Made by a program: the position numbers and the translations under genes. Of a DNA stretch of 38,845 nt, positions 27,101 to 34,210 are shown piece after piece. Origin of the DNA: an uncultured Pirellulaceae bacterium. GTDB taxonomy: Bacteria; Planctomycetota; Planctomycetia; Pirellulales; Pirellulaceae. The notes under the pieces are model-generated. The model made no database searches. It was not told the DNA's origin and was given only the letters and a program-made list of their open reading frames with translations. The stretch spans positions 1-38,845 of the forward strand of contig CAJQQR010000247.1 of assembly GCA_905480545.1 (NCBI GenBank), given 5' to 3'. Numbering within the stretch: position 1 is the first letter of the stretch; the number at the start of each line of letters is the position of its first letter.

Positions 27101-29222
27101 ACCCAACGCGACCGTGTCCGGTGATCGTTATAGCAAAACGGTATTTGTAACCGGAACCGACGAAGACCATAAACAAGTCGCCGTATTGATCGAAAAACTA
27201 AACGGACGCGGTACCGGTCAGACGACTGAAGTGTACAAACTTGCAAAAGCGAGTTCGGTAATTATCGAGCCCGCCCTGTCGGCTTTGATTCCCGACGGAA
27301 ATGTCACAGCGGACAAGATATCCAACACGGTTGTCGTTTCGGCATCCGCAGAGGATCAAGCCAAAGTGGCGAGCGTGATCGAAAAACTGGATAAAGCGAC
27401 CGGCGATGAATTGCAATTGATAATTTACCGAAGCAAGTTTGAAAACGCCGATCCGTTGAATCAGGTTATCGCAAATTTGTTTCGGGACGATCCCGAAGTT
27501 CGTATCAACTTTGAATGGGAAAATCAGCGGATCTTGATCGTCACCACAGAGGTCAAACATCAACTGATCAAGTCATTGATTGAACAAGTGGATCAGGCCA
27601 AACCCAAATATGAAAATCGTTTCGCCAAAGTCTACCATCTGGAGAATATCGATAGTGGAGCGGCGGAAGGCATTATCAGAAATCTGTACGGGTGGTGGGC
27701 ACCACGCATCGAAGTCCGCAGAGAACAAGGAACCAATGCGTTGATAGTCGTTGCGACTGATCAGCAGCATCAGGATCTTGGAAAATCAATCAAAGAAGTT
27801 GATGGTGACCTCAGACAACTCGAGGTTTTTCAACTTGTCAACGTGGAACCCTATACGGTGGAACTGGCAATCGAACAATTGTTCGCCGAGATTAAGGAAA
27901 CGATGCGCCCGTCCGCGACCAGCGACCTGGGTACTCAACAATTGTTTGTTCGTGGAACTGAAGCCCAGATCAAATTGATTCGCGAAATGCTAAAGAAGAT
28001 GGGCGAATCATTTCAGGACGAAACATCACCGTCCGCAAAAGGGGGCGTACGTACAATTCCGTTTCGAGGAAATGCGATGGATGCACTTCGCGAAATCGAA
28101 GCATTCTGGCCTCGAATCCGCAAAAACAAAATTGAAATCATTCGCTCAGGCGGACCAAAAATCAAAAGAAACTATTCGCCTCGAATATCCGACGATACGG
28201 TGCCCGAAAAGAAACCGGATTCAGACAATCCTCCCACGGCATTAGATTCCCAACCCAGCAATGCTCCTGAGGATTCCGTCCACGGTGGGTGTGGTGGCCA
28301 ACTCAACGAAAATGAAAATGAAAATAAAAGCGTTGACGATGTTGCAGACTCTAAACAAGTTCAGGAACCCCAAAAGCCCATCATTCAAATTGAAGGCCTC
28401 AGACCCGTCAAACGGAACGACGCCTCGAAGCAGGAAAAAGAAACGCTGAAAAAACAGGGAGAAGATGCACAAATCATCGTCATCGCGGGCGACAACGAAG
28501 TTACAATCGCATCGTCAGACCTGGAAGCATTGGACCAGTTGGAATATTTGTTGCGAACCATTCAACGTGGAAACCGCGGTGGACTTGGTAGTTCAAACTT
28601 CGCGGTTTATTTGTTGAGCAATTCAAGTGCAAAGGATACGGCGAAACTGTTGACTGATCTGTTTGAGGCCATTCCGGAATCAGAACGGCTTGGAAGCGTG
28701 GGGAATGCTGTTTTTGTCGCCGAGGACCGGCTGAATGCAATGGTCGTTTACGGAACTCGAAAAGAACGAGACGTCATTCAAGAGATTATAGAAGTTCTTG
28801 ATGCAGAGGACCTCCCTGATTCGTTAACGACACCTTCACCCGAATTGATTCAAATCGAAAACTCGTCTGCAGACCGGATCCTAAAAATATTAGAATCGGT
28901 TTACAGTAATCAATTGACCTCCGGTGGCGGACGTCGAACAGTCGAAATCCCAGAGGGAGTCACGACGGCAGTTGCTTCGATGCTACAACAGATCAATGCC
29001 GCCACAACGGGCCCAATTCTCACACTTGGAATGGATGAGAATACCAATTCGATCGTAATGCGTGCCCCGATGGAACTGGGAAGAGAAATCAAGACTTTTG
29101 TCGAAAGACTCGACTCGATAGCGAAAGTTTCTCCGGCCAAAAAAATACGCGTTCTGAAAATGGAGGGGACCAACGCGGCAAGAGTCCGGTCAATCTTAAA
29201 CGGCATGACCAACGCCCCTTAG
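21132..29222 (+). CDS. Giant poly-secretin-N-domain protein (about 31 tandem repeats)
   Basis: 2,696 residues from ATG at 21132; an in-frame TTG at 21042 would add 30 residues with a KRKK n-region. A short hydrophobic start (YYVLCVFCATILP) suggests export. Residues ~97-165 (LRFNFRGENWADVLNWFASE) look like a secretin N0/STN domain. A Pro-rich linker (~257-271) leads to about 31 tandem domains of 62-69 residues (~273-2297). Each follows 'V+Y.L..A.......I..LLP.A.+..D....L.V.A...DH..I...+..L', the NolW/secretin-N pattern. An acidic linker (~2357-2437) and two or three further N-like domains end the protein. The secretin barrel signature is absent. It is divergent from gspD. A role as a stacked periplasmic ring, scaffold or client-docking protein for the T2SS is inference. 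Confidence 0.85.
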   Translation: MYYVLCVFCATILPTQDQRVELDFTRISQPVVASQLELSDEQRSKVADLLTERINKLAAAKPADRAAIRSANNDALKALLSPTQLAKYQVLLKGGKLRFNFRGENWADVLNWFASESELSLVMNETPPGDFTYSDQKEYSSPQAIDLLNSILLSKGYTLIRREKMLIVANLTTGIPYELVPTETLEGLALRGKFEWVRIKFPLQGRPIAAVLDEVKPMISNNGMATALTASGQLMVTETAGKMEAIGVLVSAVPIPTPPPKPPKAPDPPPNIFVVHSAKGLDIDGTVETIQKFFATTSVAGDAKAEEIQVYAPQAQQDLIKSSLDKMISNASNELRVFTDVYPIDRLSIANVQEQLSTLFPETKFTIDTENSRLVVSANTKTHGGVKETLTKLGASSQATSDKTVFVYSVAKEEAENLATVLSEMLPRAQVIVQGNRIAVRANPSDHLIAKSLVDQISSTANPKTAMLLRFYDLNENLSDITTTIQAMAKEGTVTWLESRKKLSVIADAKTHELVKKTIEQVNLDLPKPKPKSLKIFNVSPAQKEKFSQVFAELVGEFGDASLITGAAPNEIAILADTEQQAAVESVINSLANLKSFSEKELTAIEISVDDSAQLVTLLNEKLKGIEFLVNPEKTTLFAWISKPEIESVKKTVKTVEALLPKKLTSTLEVYEVTGSVDEIVSFISPIASSAKVTSDAANQRIVVWANSLDHAKIKATIDKVDVLSKKQKSLEIYELKNAAASVAQTMISNLDVDATVTTSEDSKSILVWAAPEDHVRIKSMVDRLSVLKTTQQSQVALYSVDRAAAETTLSAVQAVFPDANLSLDASSEKIICIADEELQVQIKSLVEKLQPAKPSTPKVLMSYELKHSDAALVVGMLSDLHPEIRFAADERANRVLVTAELGEQPRFKAIIGQLDAKASDRDEKVLETYPIDSTKTTVVTDLIQPLLPDMKFSVDETSQNLVAVGTPFEQQKLAKLLGQIKDGKSENKILKNYSTGSAPIEEVQNVLLQVVPSAIIAVNGGEGKMVVWATAEEQKLIESAINQLNNVGGDMSLKNYDLNKQVTGDILTLLQGLSKTARLALSTDGKQLVIYATESDQKLFAGVVDELIKSDTSALSLKAYVASDDVISSTSAVVVDSFPNAKLVVQPDAGKLVIWASNEDHAKIQKAIDDLKSQLSKPKTPKTTVIYPLGKATKLSVIDMINSDVEDAIILSDSQTDRIIVRANSETHLAVEQIVSDLKKTFDIVGEKTIKSHAVRNDIKAQATTTIASLLPAVEFITNGDDTLILVKATANDHESVDELIKTLDTEIARKTPRTIASYELTNLEKMLAIQILSNRFPEITFVTEDNTSRLLTWANPGEHNQIPLILKGLEAAVAVENEKKVEVYNIDAEKMIAADVLDLIDSKLKENLTIQVATATNSLVVRASAAQHAKLKSAVDAVVMQIKPLPKPTSLVYEFPLGNALAVSQLVSPLLSNTTISVAADGKKLIATSNMEGHNLIASVLDQLKDEPQSKDTETIVYKMNAATPSVINNAIAAMSPKARITADDSSMSLIVTTSKVEHAVIANILKQINDSSLGKKTEVFVLKTASPASLVSAISALVSNSSVTADVPTNSVVVTALATDFPQIQSIVDKLDMVAGDRIGNVVAKVYPFDQKLVDAVDMQAVIDEDLREGMSVRVNEIGNGLIIRTTPEKHQQLALIFEQVIAQIPASQKIETRVYPLSKADPNTIENVLSAKFAQSDFAVDANTRTVVATISVAEHVQLKTILDQMDSSVGDRIAASKAFKLKVATPRIVGSAIESLLPNAIVDFDIASKTVIVTGTEEELKSAGDLVLQVDGSDLGKTTQVYKLVEADPRFVSPAIEQLLPDAKISADRYSKALFVTATEEEHQQVAKMVDELNTKKGQRSEVYKLNNADARYVMPAVQSLLPNATVTGDRISKLLFVTGTDDDHAQVEKLVEKMNAPKSGQRSEVYKLIEADPRYLTPAIQALLPNATVSGDRYSKTVFVTGTDEDHKQVAVLIEKLNGRGTGQTTEVYKLAKASSVIIEPALSALIPDGNVTADKISNTVVVSASAEDQAKVASVIEKLDKATGDELQLIIYRSKFENADPLNQVIANLFRDDPEVRINFEWENQRILIVTTEVKHQLIKSLIEQVDQAKPKYENRFAKVYHLENIDSGAAEGIIRNLYGWWAPRIEVRREQGTNALIVVATDQQHQDLGKSIKEVDGDLRQLEVFQLVNVEPYTVELAIEQLFAEIKETMRPSATSDLGTQQLFVRGTEAQIKLIREMLKKMGESFQDETSPSAKGGVRTIPFRGNAMDALREIEAFWPRIRKNKIEIIRSGGPKIKRNYSPRISDDTVPEKKPDSDNPPTALDSQPSNAPEDSVHGGCGGQLNENENENKSVDDVADSKQVQEPQKPIIQIEGLRPVKRNDASKQEKETLKKQGEDAQIIVIAGDNEVTIASSDLEALDQLEYLLRTIQRGNRGGLGSSNFAVYLLSNSSAKDTAKLLTDLFEAIPESERLGSVGNAVFVAEDRLNAMVVYGTRKERDVIQEIIEVLDAEDLPDSLTTPSPELIQIENSSADRILKILESVYSNQLTSGGGRRTVEIPEGVTTAVASMLQQINAATTGPILTLGMDENTNSIVMRAPMELGREIKTFVERLDSIAKVSPAKKIRVLKMEGTNAARVRSILNGMTNAP
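26661..27416 (+). repeat. Four near-identical domain repeats inside the giant gene
   Basis: Repeats beginning at 26661, 26847, 27036 and 27225 (periods 186, 189, 189 nt) share VYKL at the start, and the first three share 'AD.R....A+..LLP+A.+..DR.SK..FVT.T..+H'. The other repeats of the protein are far more divergent. These four look like the most recent internal duplications, and the exact codon-multiple period keeps the frame. Confidence 0.8.
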
Positions 29223-29377
29223 TAAACAGCCATAATGTTCCGAGGATGAATCTCAGCCGACGTCTTCCCCATGGTGTCAAAAAAGTCGAACGAACATTCT
29301 GAACGGTTAAAAACGAGGCAGCCGAATTCGAAGCCCTACGGGGTTCGAAAAACATTCACCTTCGAAACCTGCTTTGT

Positions 29378-32300
29378 TCAGTTTTCAAACCGGACCAAAT
29401 CGACGGCGATCACGCTGAGGAATTCATCATCACTTTCTCGGTATCGATCAAATATCCGAACCCAGACGTCATCGACTCCATCTGGCAACGCAATCGGCTT
29501 TACGATCTCAACACCGCCGGCTTCAGGTGTCAATCGACCGAGGGATTCCCAGGAATCTTCGTCAGTCGAGTAAACCAATTGAAAATCGTCCTGATCACTC
29601 CCTGTGATCACATCGAACCGCCCACGAAAAGTGACCTGTTGGTTACCCGATAGATCAAACTTCCAACGATGTTCGAGCATCTTTTGCCCCCGAATCTCGG
29701 ATTCGGTCAATAGTTCATTCTCGGAATCCTCGAAAAACGTCCCCGACAAATCCCCGGAGTGCCGGCCGAGATTCGTAACTTCGCCAATTGCCTCGTAGGT
29801 GGGTCGGTCGTTATCCTTGATTTGCAAGGACGCTGTCGCATCACCAACAATCCGGTACTCCGAACGAGGGATCAGTTGAAGGGTGATTGATTCGGTTCCC
29901 TCAAATTCTGAGTCATCCCAAGCCGATATCAATTGGCGGCTCATGAAATTCCCAGCCTTAATCGTTGTTTTTCCGCGTAATATCTGGCGATAATCGGAGG
30001 CATCGGCGGATCCGTCCACTCTGTAAAACACCTCCAGATCCTGTTCCAAGTGATATCGATCGGCCAATTGAAAACGAAATTGACCCTTTTGTGTGCTGCC
30101 CTCAGCCACGTTGGGTTGGATAACAAAAACATTGACCGCATGGTGCATTTCAGAAAATAGATTGGAACTGAATTGGAGTTTCGCAATCTGTATGGTGGCA
30201 AGATGTGAATCGAGACCTCGGTCGGTGTCCTGAACACGGACCCAGACAAATCCCCCCGCCATCAGTTCAGGATCGCGGATAACACTGCTGTATGGCTTTC
30301 CGGCGTTTTGCGTGGTTGTCAGCAATGCTTTCCACGTTCCGGTTCCTGCCACTTTATATTCAAATTGAAACTGCTCGTTTTCAGAATCATGACTGGCGAA
30401 AACGGAGAACTTAACATAACGATCCGCTGCAGCGACATTCAAACGCCAGCGATGCAACAAGCGGCTGGCTGAGCCTTGCCGAAATGCCGTTTCAGAAATA
30501 TCCTGGCTCACTGGATTTTTCCAATAGGTGTCACGATACGTGCCCTCCACCAATCCGTTGATCGTCGCCTCAGCATCCGCGAAGACCACCCGGTTGGCCG
30601 TGATCATTACGGCAATCGTACGCGTCTGTATGAGGTTATCCTCTGAGGTGGCAAGATCCCCGTCTGTCCCACCGTCTTCGAGCGTCAGCTCAATCAGACC
30701 CTGCCCTAACGCCTCATCCAATGTTGTAAAAACAAGGTAGCCAACGTTTTCCGGACTGTTGTAGACCACTTCTACACCCGTAAACAAATCTGAATCGGCA
30801 TTGACCACACTGAACTGTAGGGGTTGAAATTCATCGAGACCGGCCGTCACTTGACTAATTTCAATCCTGTTGTCGACACGAGCCCGGTCAAATCTTAACT
30901 GGGTCGGAACAACGAAATCAGGGGTATCGTTTTCTGGATCAACTGAAACTTTAAATGTTATTACTTTGAAACTGTTATCGCCTACAGTCGAGAGGATACC
31001 ATCCAGGCCGCCGTCTTCCACTCGAACGGAAATATCAGCAATTCCAAAGCTGCCTGGTACTGAAAATAAGTGCAGTCTGGAGATATTTTCTGACGGGTTG
31101 AACTCCACATCGACACTGGAAATGACCGCAGGATTATTGCTCATTGCGGTTACCTTCAGGGGCTGGATTTCGTTTTCTCCGGCATGCACTCCTCGCAAAA
31201 GGACGGTTTTGGGTCCCTGGTCAAAAATGGTCAAACTGTCGACGGGCATGATTCCGGGTGGGTCATTCACAGGAAGTACAGAGACCTGGAAACTACGAGA
31301 AAAAACCGCATTGTCGGATTGCGTCGCTAGGTTTTGATCTAATCCACCATCCTCAACCTGCACGGTAATCGTCGTGACGCCGTATTGGTTGGGTGCGGGC
31401 TGGAACCTCAATTCTGCGGTCGGACTACCTGGCTTTATGATCAGACCGTCAGAAGAAATCAAGCCCACCAACGAGCTGCTGGCGGTGACCCGCAAAGGCT
31501 GGTCCCCTTGATCACCATCGCTGATGCCAACCAACAAAATCGATTGTTGAGGGGCATCTTCCTCAAGCACGATATTGGAGATTTCGTTTAGTGTCGGGGG
31601 ATCGTTTTCGGCCTCGACGACAACCGAAAAAGTCTTGATCACGAAAGCATTGTCTGCGGAAGTTTCCAAGTTATGATCTGGACCACCATCCTCCAGTTTG
31701 ACTGTCACAATTGCAGAACCGCTCTGCCCATTAACCGACTGTAGGAATAAGGTCCCCTCTCGGTCAGGAGTGGAATAACTAACCGTTGGATGCGGAAGCA
31801 GACCCGTTTGGCTGGACGTCGCTGTTACTCTCAATGGCTGGGACTCGTTGCCACCGGCCGTAATCCCGGCAAGTCGTACTGTTTTCCCACCATCGTCCTC
31901 GGTCAGGAACTGCGAGGAAATTGAGTTGATAGTAGGGAGGTCATTGATTGGATCGGTAACGACACCTTCGATCTCATAAAATCCCAAGCTGCCGTAATCC
32001 GAATAAACACCCGGTTTTCCAACTCCATCAATTTCCAAAAAATACGTTCCCTCGGGCAGCGATAAATCGAACGAGGCGCTAACCAGATCAACGGGATTGC
32101 TTTTGGCAACTTCCTTACCCGACGAATCCAGCAGACGAGCTTGTACGTCAAGACTCGGATTGGCAATTGGCGGATTTATTGAAATAGAAATTGCGCCTGG
32201 TCCCGTATCGAACGAAAAATAATCCAGGTCACTTCGCCTCTCGATGATACCCCAGGATTGAATGTGAAACTCTGAGTCCAGCGTCATTTCCGTCGCTGCT

Positions 32301-33415
32301 CCCCGGTTGTTTCCATGATCGTCATTCCGGTAGCCAAAGCCGTTAGCGGATTGGGTAATCAACGCCAGATCGTCTTCCTTCGTCGTCGATCCGGAATAAT
32401 CGCCATTACTCCATTGAACCAGATTTTTGCCGTAAGCCGCTCCCATGATCGGCCCCCAGGCAGTCTCGCCATTTCCGATACCCGGATGGTAATCCGAGCC
32501 ATTCAGACCATCATGATCAAGACCAAGCGTGTGCCCAATCTCATGGGAATTGGTCATTCCTCCACTCATGATTCCTTTGTTAAAAACAAATGCTGGAGCG
32601 TCCAAACTAAATGAAAAGGAATTTGGACTTGCCCAACCACCGATTCCATCACCAAATCCATCGGTCGCCTGGGTATTGACCGCCCGAATTCCCCACCTGT
32701 CGTCCGCTGGCCCCGATTTCCGGAGGTCATCAACACCAGGATCCTTGGTAGTCACGTTTATATCGAAAGGCAAGAAGTCTTCAGCGACATGCAGGAATTG
32801 CTTCTGAATTTCGCTCAACTCCGAATCTGAGAAACTATTCGGGTTATCATCGCGATCAAACGCCGGAAATACGATATCGTGTTCCCATCCATTATTGACG
32901 CTATGGTGTCCGTTAAAATCGAGATAAATCGTTTTGCTTGCGTTGGGGTTACTCTCCAGTAAAAAAGTGCTTTGCTTGCCGTAAGGAAACTCTGAGCCTT
33001 GGTCGGCGTAACGCAATTTTCCATTGGTGTAAGCTGGAATTGCCGCAAACTCCCAGGAATCTGATCGATCTTCAACTGGAAGATCTTCAGAGAGCGCAAA
33101 CGGAGTTCCCGAAAGTAGACAACGAGCTTCGCAAACTTCCAGCTGAAGCGTCCGCTTAGCTGCCTGATGGTGATGGACCTTCAAGAGGCCGCTGGGAAGT
33201 TGTAATCTGCGACGTAGACGATGAGACCAATGATGGATCGCCTGAAACCAATGATGGATCGACTGAATCCAAGCCAACCACATTTCTCCTCTCGGAAATT
33301 GAGGTGATTCGCTATCCACGTTTTTTGTGGTGTGGGTTTCGTTAATACCGATCGCTTTTGGAGGACGCCGCCCCGATCGTTTTTTTATCGCAACCCTCTT
33401 TGCCCAAAACGACAT
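29378..33415 (-). CDS. Exported metzincin metalloprotease with adhesin-like repeats
   Basis: 1,345 residues; ATG at 33415 follows AAGGAG at 7-base spacing. A basic N-terminus of ~90 residues precedes LEVCEARCLLSG (92-103), a form of the LEPR-xLL motif of large planctomycete surface proteins. The protease domain (~130-360) has HEIGHTLGLDH (H291, E292, H295, H301), the metzincin zinc site, and a plausible Met-turn at GPIMGA (Met324). A PPC-like beta domain follows (~385-490). Four repeats of ~115 residues with 'NDPP..' starts and 'VEDGGLD..L.T..DN' cores resemble cadherin/Ig-like adhesin repeats. The C-terminus has a Calx-beta-like domain (~1110-1215) between two related beta-sandwich domains. 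It is probably secreted or surface bound; the nearby T2SS is a candidate exporter. Confidence 0.85.
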   Translation of the reverse strand: MSFWAKRVAIKKRSGRRPPKAIGINETHTTKNVDSESPQFPRGEMWLAWIQSIHHWFQAIHHWSHRLRRRLQLPSGLLKVHHHQAAKRTLQLEVCEARCLLSGTPFALSEDLPVEDRSDSWEFAAIPAYTNGKLRYADQGSEFPYGKQSTFLLESNPNASKTIYLDFNGHHSVNNGWEHDIVFPAFDRDDNPNSFSDSELSEIQKQFLHVAEDFLPFDINVTTKDPGVDDLRKSGPADDRWGIRAVNTQATDGFGDGIGGWASPNSFSFSLDAPAFVFNKGIMSGGMTNSHEIGHTLGLDHDGLNGSDYHPGIGNGETAWGPIMGAAYGKNLVQWSNGDYSGSTTKEDDLALITQSANGFGYRNDDHGNNRGAATEMTLDSEFHIQSWGIIERRSDLDYFSFDTGPGAISISINPPIANPSLDVQARLLDSSGKEVAKSNPVDLVSASFDLSLPEGTYFLEIDGVGKPGVYSDYGSLGFYEIEGVVTDPINDLPTINSISSQFLTEDDGGKTVRLAGITAGGNESQPLRVTATSSQTGLLPHPTVSYSTPDREGTLFLQSVNGQSGSAIVTVKLEDGGPDHNLETSADNAFVIKTFSVVVEAENDPPTLNEISNIVLEEDAPQQSILLVGISDGDQGDQPLRVTASSSLVGLISSDGLIIKPGSPTAELRFQPAPNQYGVTTITVQVEDGGLDQNLATQSDNAVFSRSFQVSVLPVNDPPGIMPVDSLTIFDQGPKTVLLRGVHAGENEIQPLKVTAMSNNPAVISSVDVEFNPSENISRLHLFSVPGSFGIADISVRVEDGGLDGILSTVGDNSFKVITFKVSVDPENDTPDFVVPTQLRFDRARVDNRIEISQVTAGLDEFQPLQFSVVNADSDLFTGVEVVYNSPENVGYLVFTTLDEALGQGLIELTLEDGGTDGDLATSEDNLIQTRTIAVMITANRVVFADAEATINGLVEGTYRDTYWKNPVSQDISETAFRQGSASRLLHRWRLNVAAADRYVKFSVFASHDSENEQFQFEYKVAGTGTWKALLTTTQNAGKPYSSVIRDPELMAGGFVWVRVQDTDRGLDSHLATIQIAKLQFSSNLFSEMHHAVNVFVIQPNVAEGSTQKGQFRFQLADRYHLEQDLEVFYRVDGSADASDYRQILRGKTTIKAGNFMSRQLISAWDDSEFEGTESITLQLIPRSEYRIVGDATASLQIKDNDRPTYEAIGEVTNLGRHSGDLSGTFFEDSENELLTESEIRGQKMLEHRWKFDLSGNQQVTFRGRFDVITGSDQDDFQLVYSTDEDSWESLGRLTPEAGGVEIVKPIALPDGVDDVWVRIFDRYRESDDEFLSVIAVDLVRFEN

Positions 33416-33473
33416 CGAAACACTCCTTCACCGAACGACCTGCCAACTAATCAACTCACAGCTTGGTAAATGG

Positions 33474-33502
33474 TTTCTAGCCAATCGTGTCGACCCAGTC
33501 AA
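33474..33502 (-). promoter_or_regulatory. Putative promoter of the metalloprotease gene
   Basis: On the minus strand TTGACT (33502-33497) and TAGAAA (33479-33474) are 17 bases apart, placing the start near 33467 and leaving a ~50-nt leader before the ATG at 33415. The -35 box has one mismatch to consensus, the -10 box two. Confidence 0.5.
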
Positions 33503-33683
33503 GTTTTTTGCTGGGAACACTTATCGCCCAAATAGAACTTCATTGCCTCAACGCTTGCGCGAAATCGTAAAGCGAAAACTAAATTATAAGAGTTTAGTTG
33601 CCTGACCGAGTTTTTGGACAAATTGGTGTTTCGGTTCAGGGTCAGTTTTTTGCAGTTAGTTGTCATTCTTTTTTTGGTGGATG

Positions 33684-34056
33684 ACAATGCAATTCGGTTT
33701 CTATCCAGATCATGAAAGCGGCTGCGGTCATCCGAAATCTTGCCCGCATCTTGGCGGGGCATCGGCTGGGATGCTGGTGCACATCGTCAACACCAGCGAA
33801 GAAAACAGACTCCACTTTCAGCGCCGACTCAACGCCGAACGAGAACGCAACTCTGAATTAGTGGCGGAAGTTCTGCGTCTTGAGAAAGCGCTTGAGCAAG
33901 CAAGACAAACAACTTCGCCTCGAACGGCAGAACAAGTTTGCGACCGGTAAGCAGAAATCCGAGCCGGACGGCAGCCAATGCGATGAAAATCCTCAAAAGA
34001 AGGCTACAAGTAAACGCGGAGCACCGATCGGGCATACTGGTGTTAATGGCGGCTGA
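33684..34056 (+). pseudogene. IS66-like transposase, N-terminal remnant
   Basis: Translation from the ATG at 33684 (another at 33660) shows a Cys/His cluster (SGCGHPKSCPHLGG), then a coiled-coil segment (LVAEVLRLEKALEQA). After a frameshift near 33905 it continues as KQLRLERQNKFATGKQKSEP and KKATSKRGAPIGHTG. The order (coiled coil, 'LRLERQ.KFA', 'RGAP.GH.G') matches N-termini of IS66-related transposases in planctomycetes. The frame stops at 34054-34056, before any catalytic domain. It is a truncated relic between the metalloprotease and sialidase genes. Confidence 0.6.
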
Positions 34057-34141
34057 ATAGTGCGGCGCTAGGTGTAAAAAAACATGAGGGTATTGAGCGT
34101 TATTGGTTTTAGTTTATGCCGACTTCTTTTTGGCAGTTTTT

Positions 34142-34165
34142 GAGTTTTTTGACCCCACGGGTTTC
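34142..34165 (+). repeat. 24-bp dispersed repeat, copy 1
   Basis: This 24-base stretch beginning GAGTTTTTTGAC matches 38,401-38,424 at 22 of 24 positions. Copy 1 lies beside the IS66-like relic and copy 2 beside the right-end integrase relic, so it may be part of a mobile-element terminus or a small repeat family. Confidence 0.6.
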
Positions 34166-34194
34166 TGACTCGCGACGGGTTTCTGACTCGCGAC
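34159..34194. repeat. 18-bp tandem repeat, two copies
   Basis: GGGTTTCTGACTCGCGAC occurs twice in a row, followed by the first bases of a third copy. It lies 17-52 bases after the sialidase stop on the minus strand. Similar short strings occur repeatedly in planctomycete intergenic DNA in my experience. No function is evident. Confidence 0.85.
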
Positions 34195-34210
34195 GGGGCA
34201 ATCCATTGAA

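Noticed and set aside
28308-28325. GAAAAT triplicate as a contingency microsatellite
   Set aside because: The 6-bp unit keeps the frame, has only three copies and sits in a disordered linker, so phase variation is unlikely.
29327-29349. Hairpin TTCGAAGCCC-tac-GGGGTTCGAA between the convergent giant and protease genes
   Set aside because: It has a mismatch and no T tract on either strand, so I do not call a terminator.
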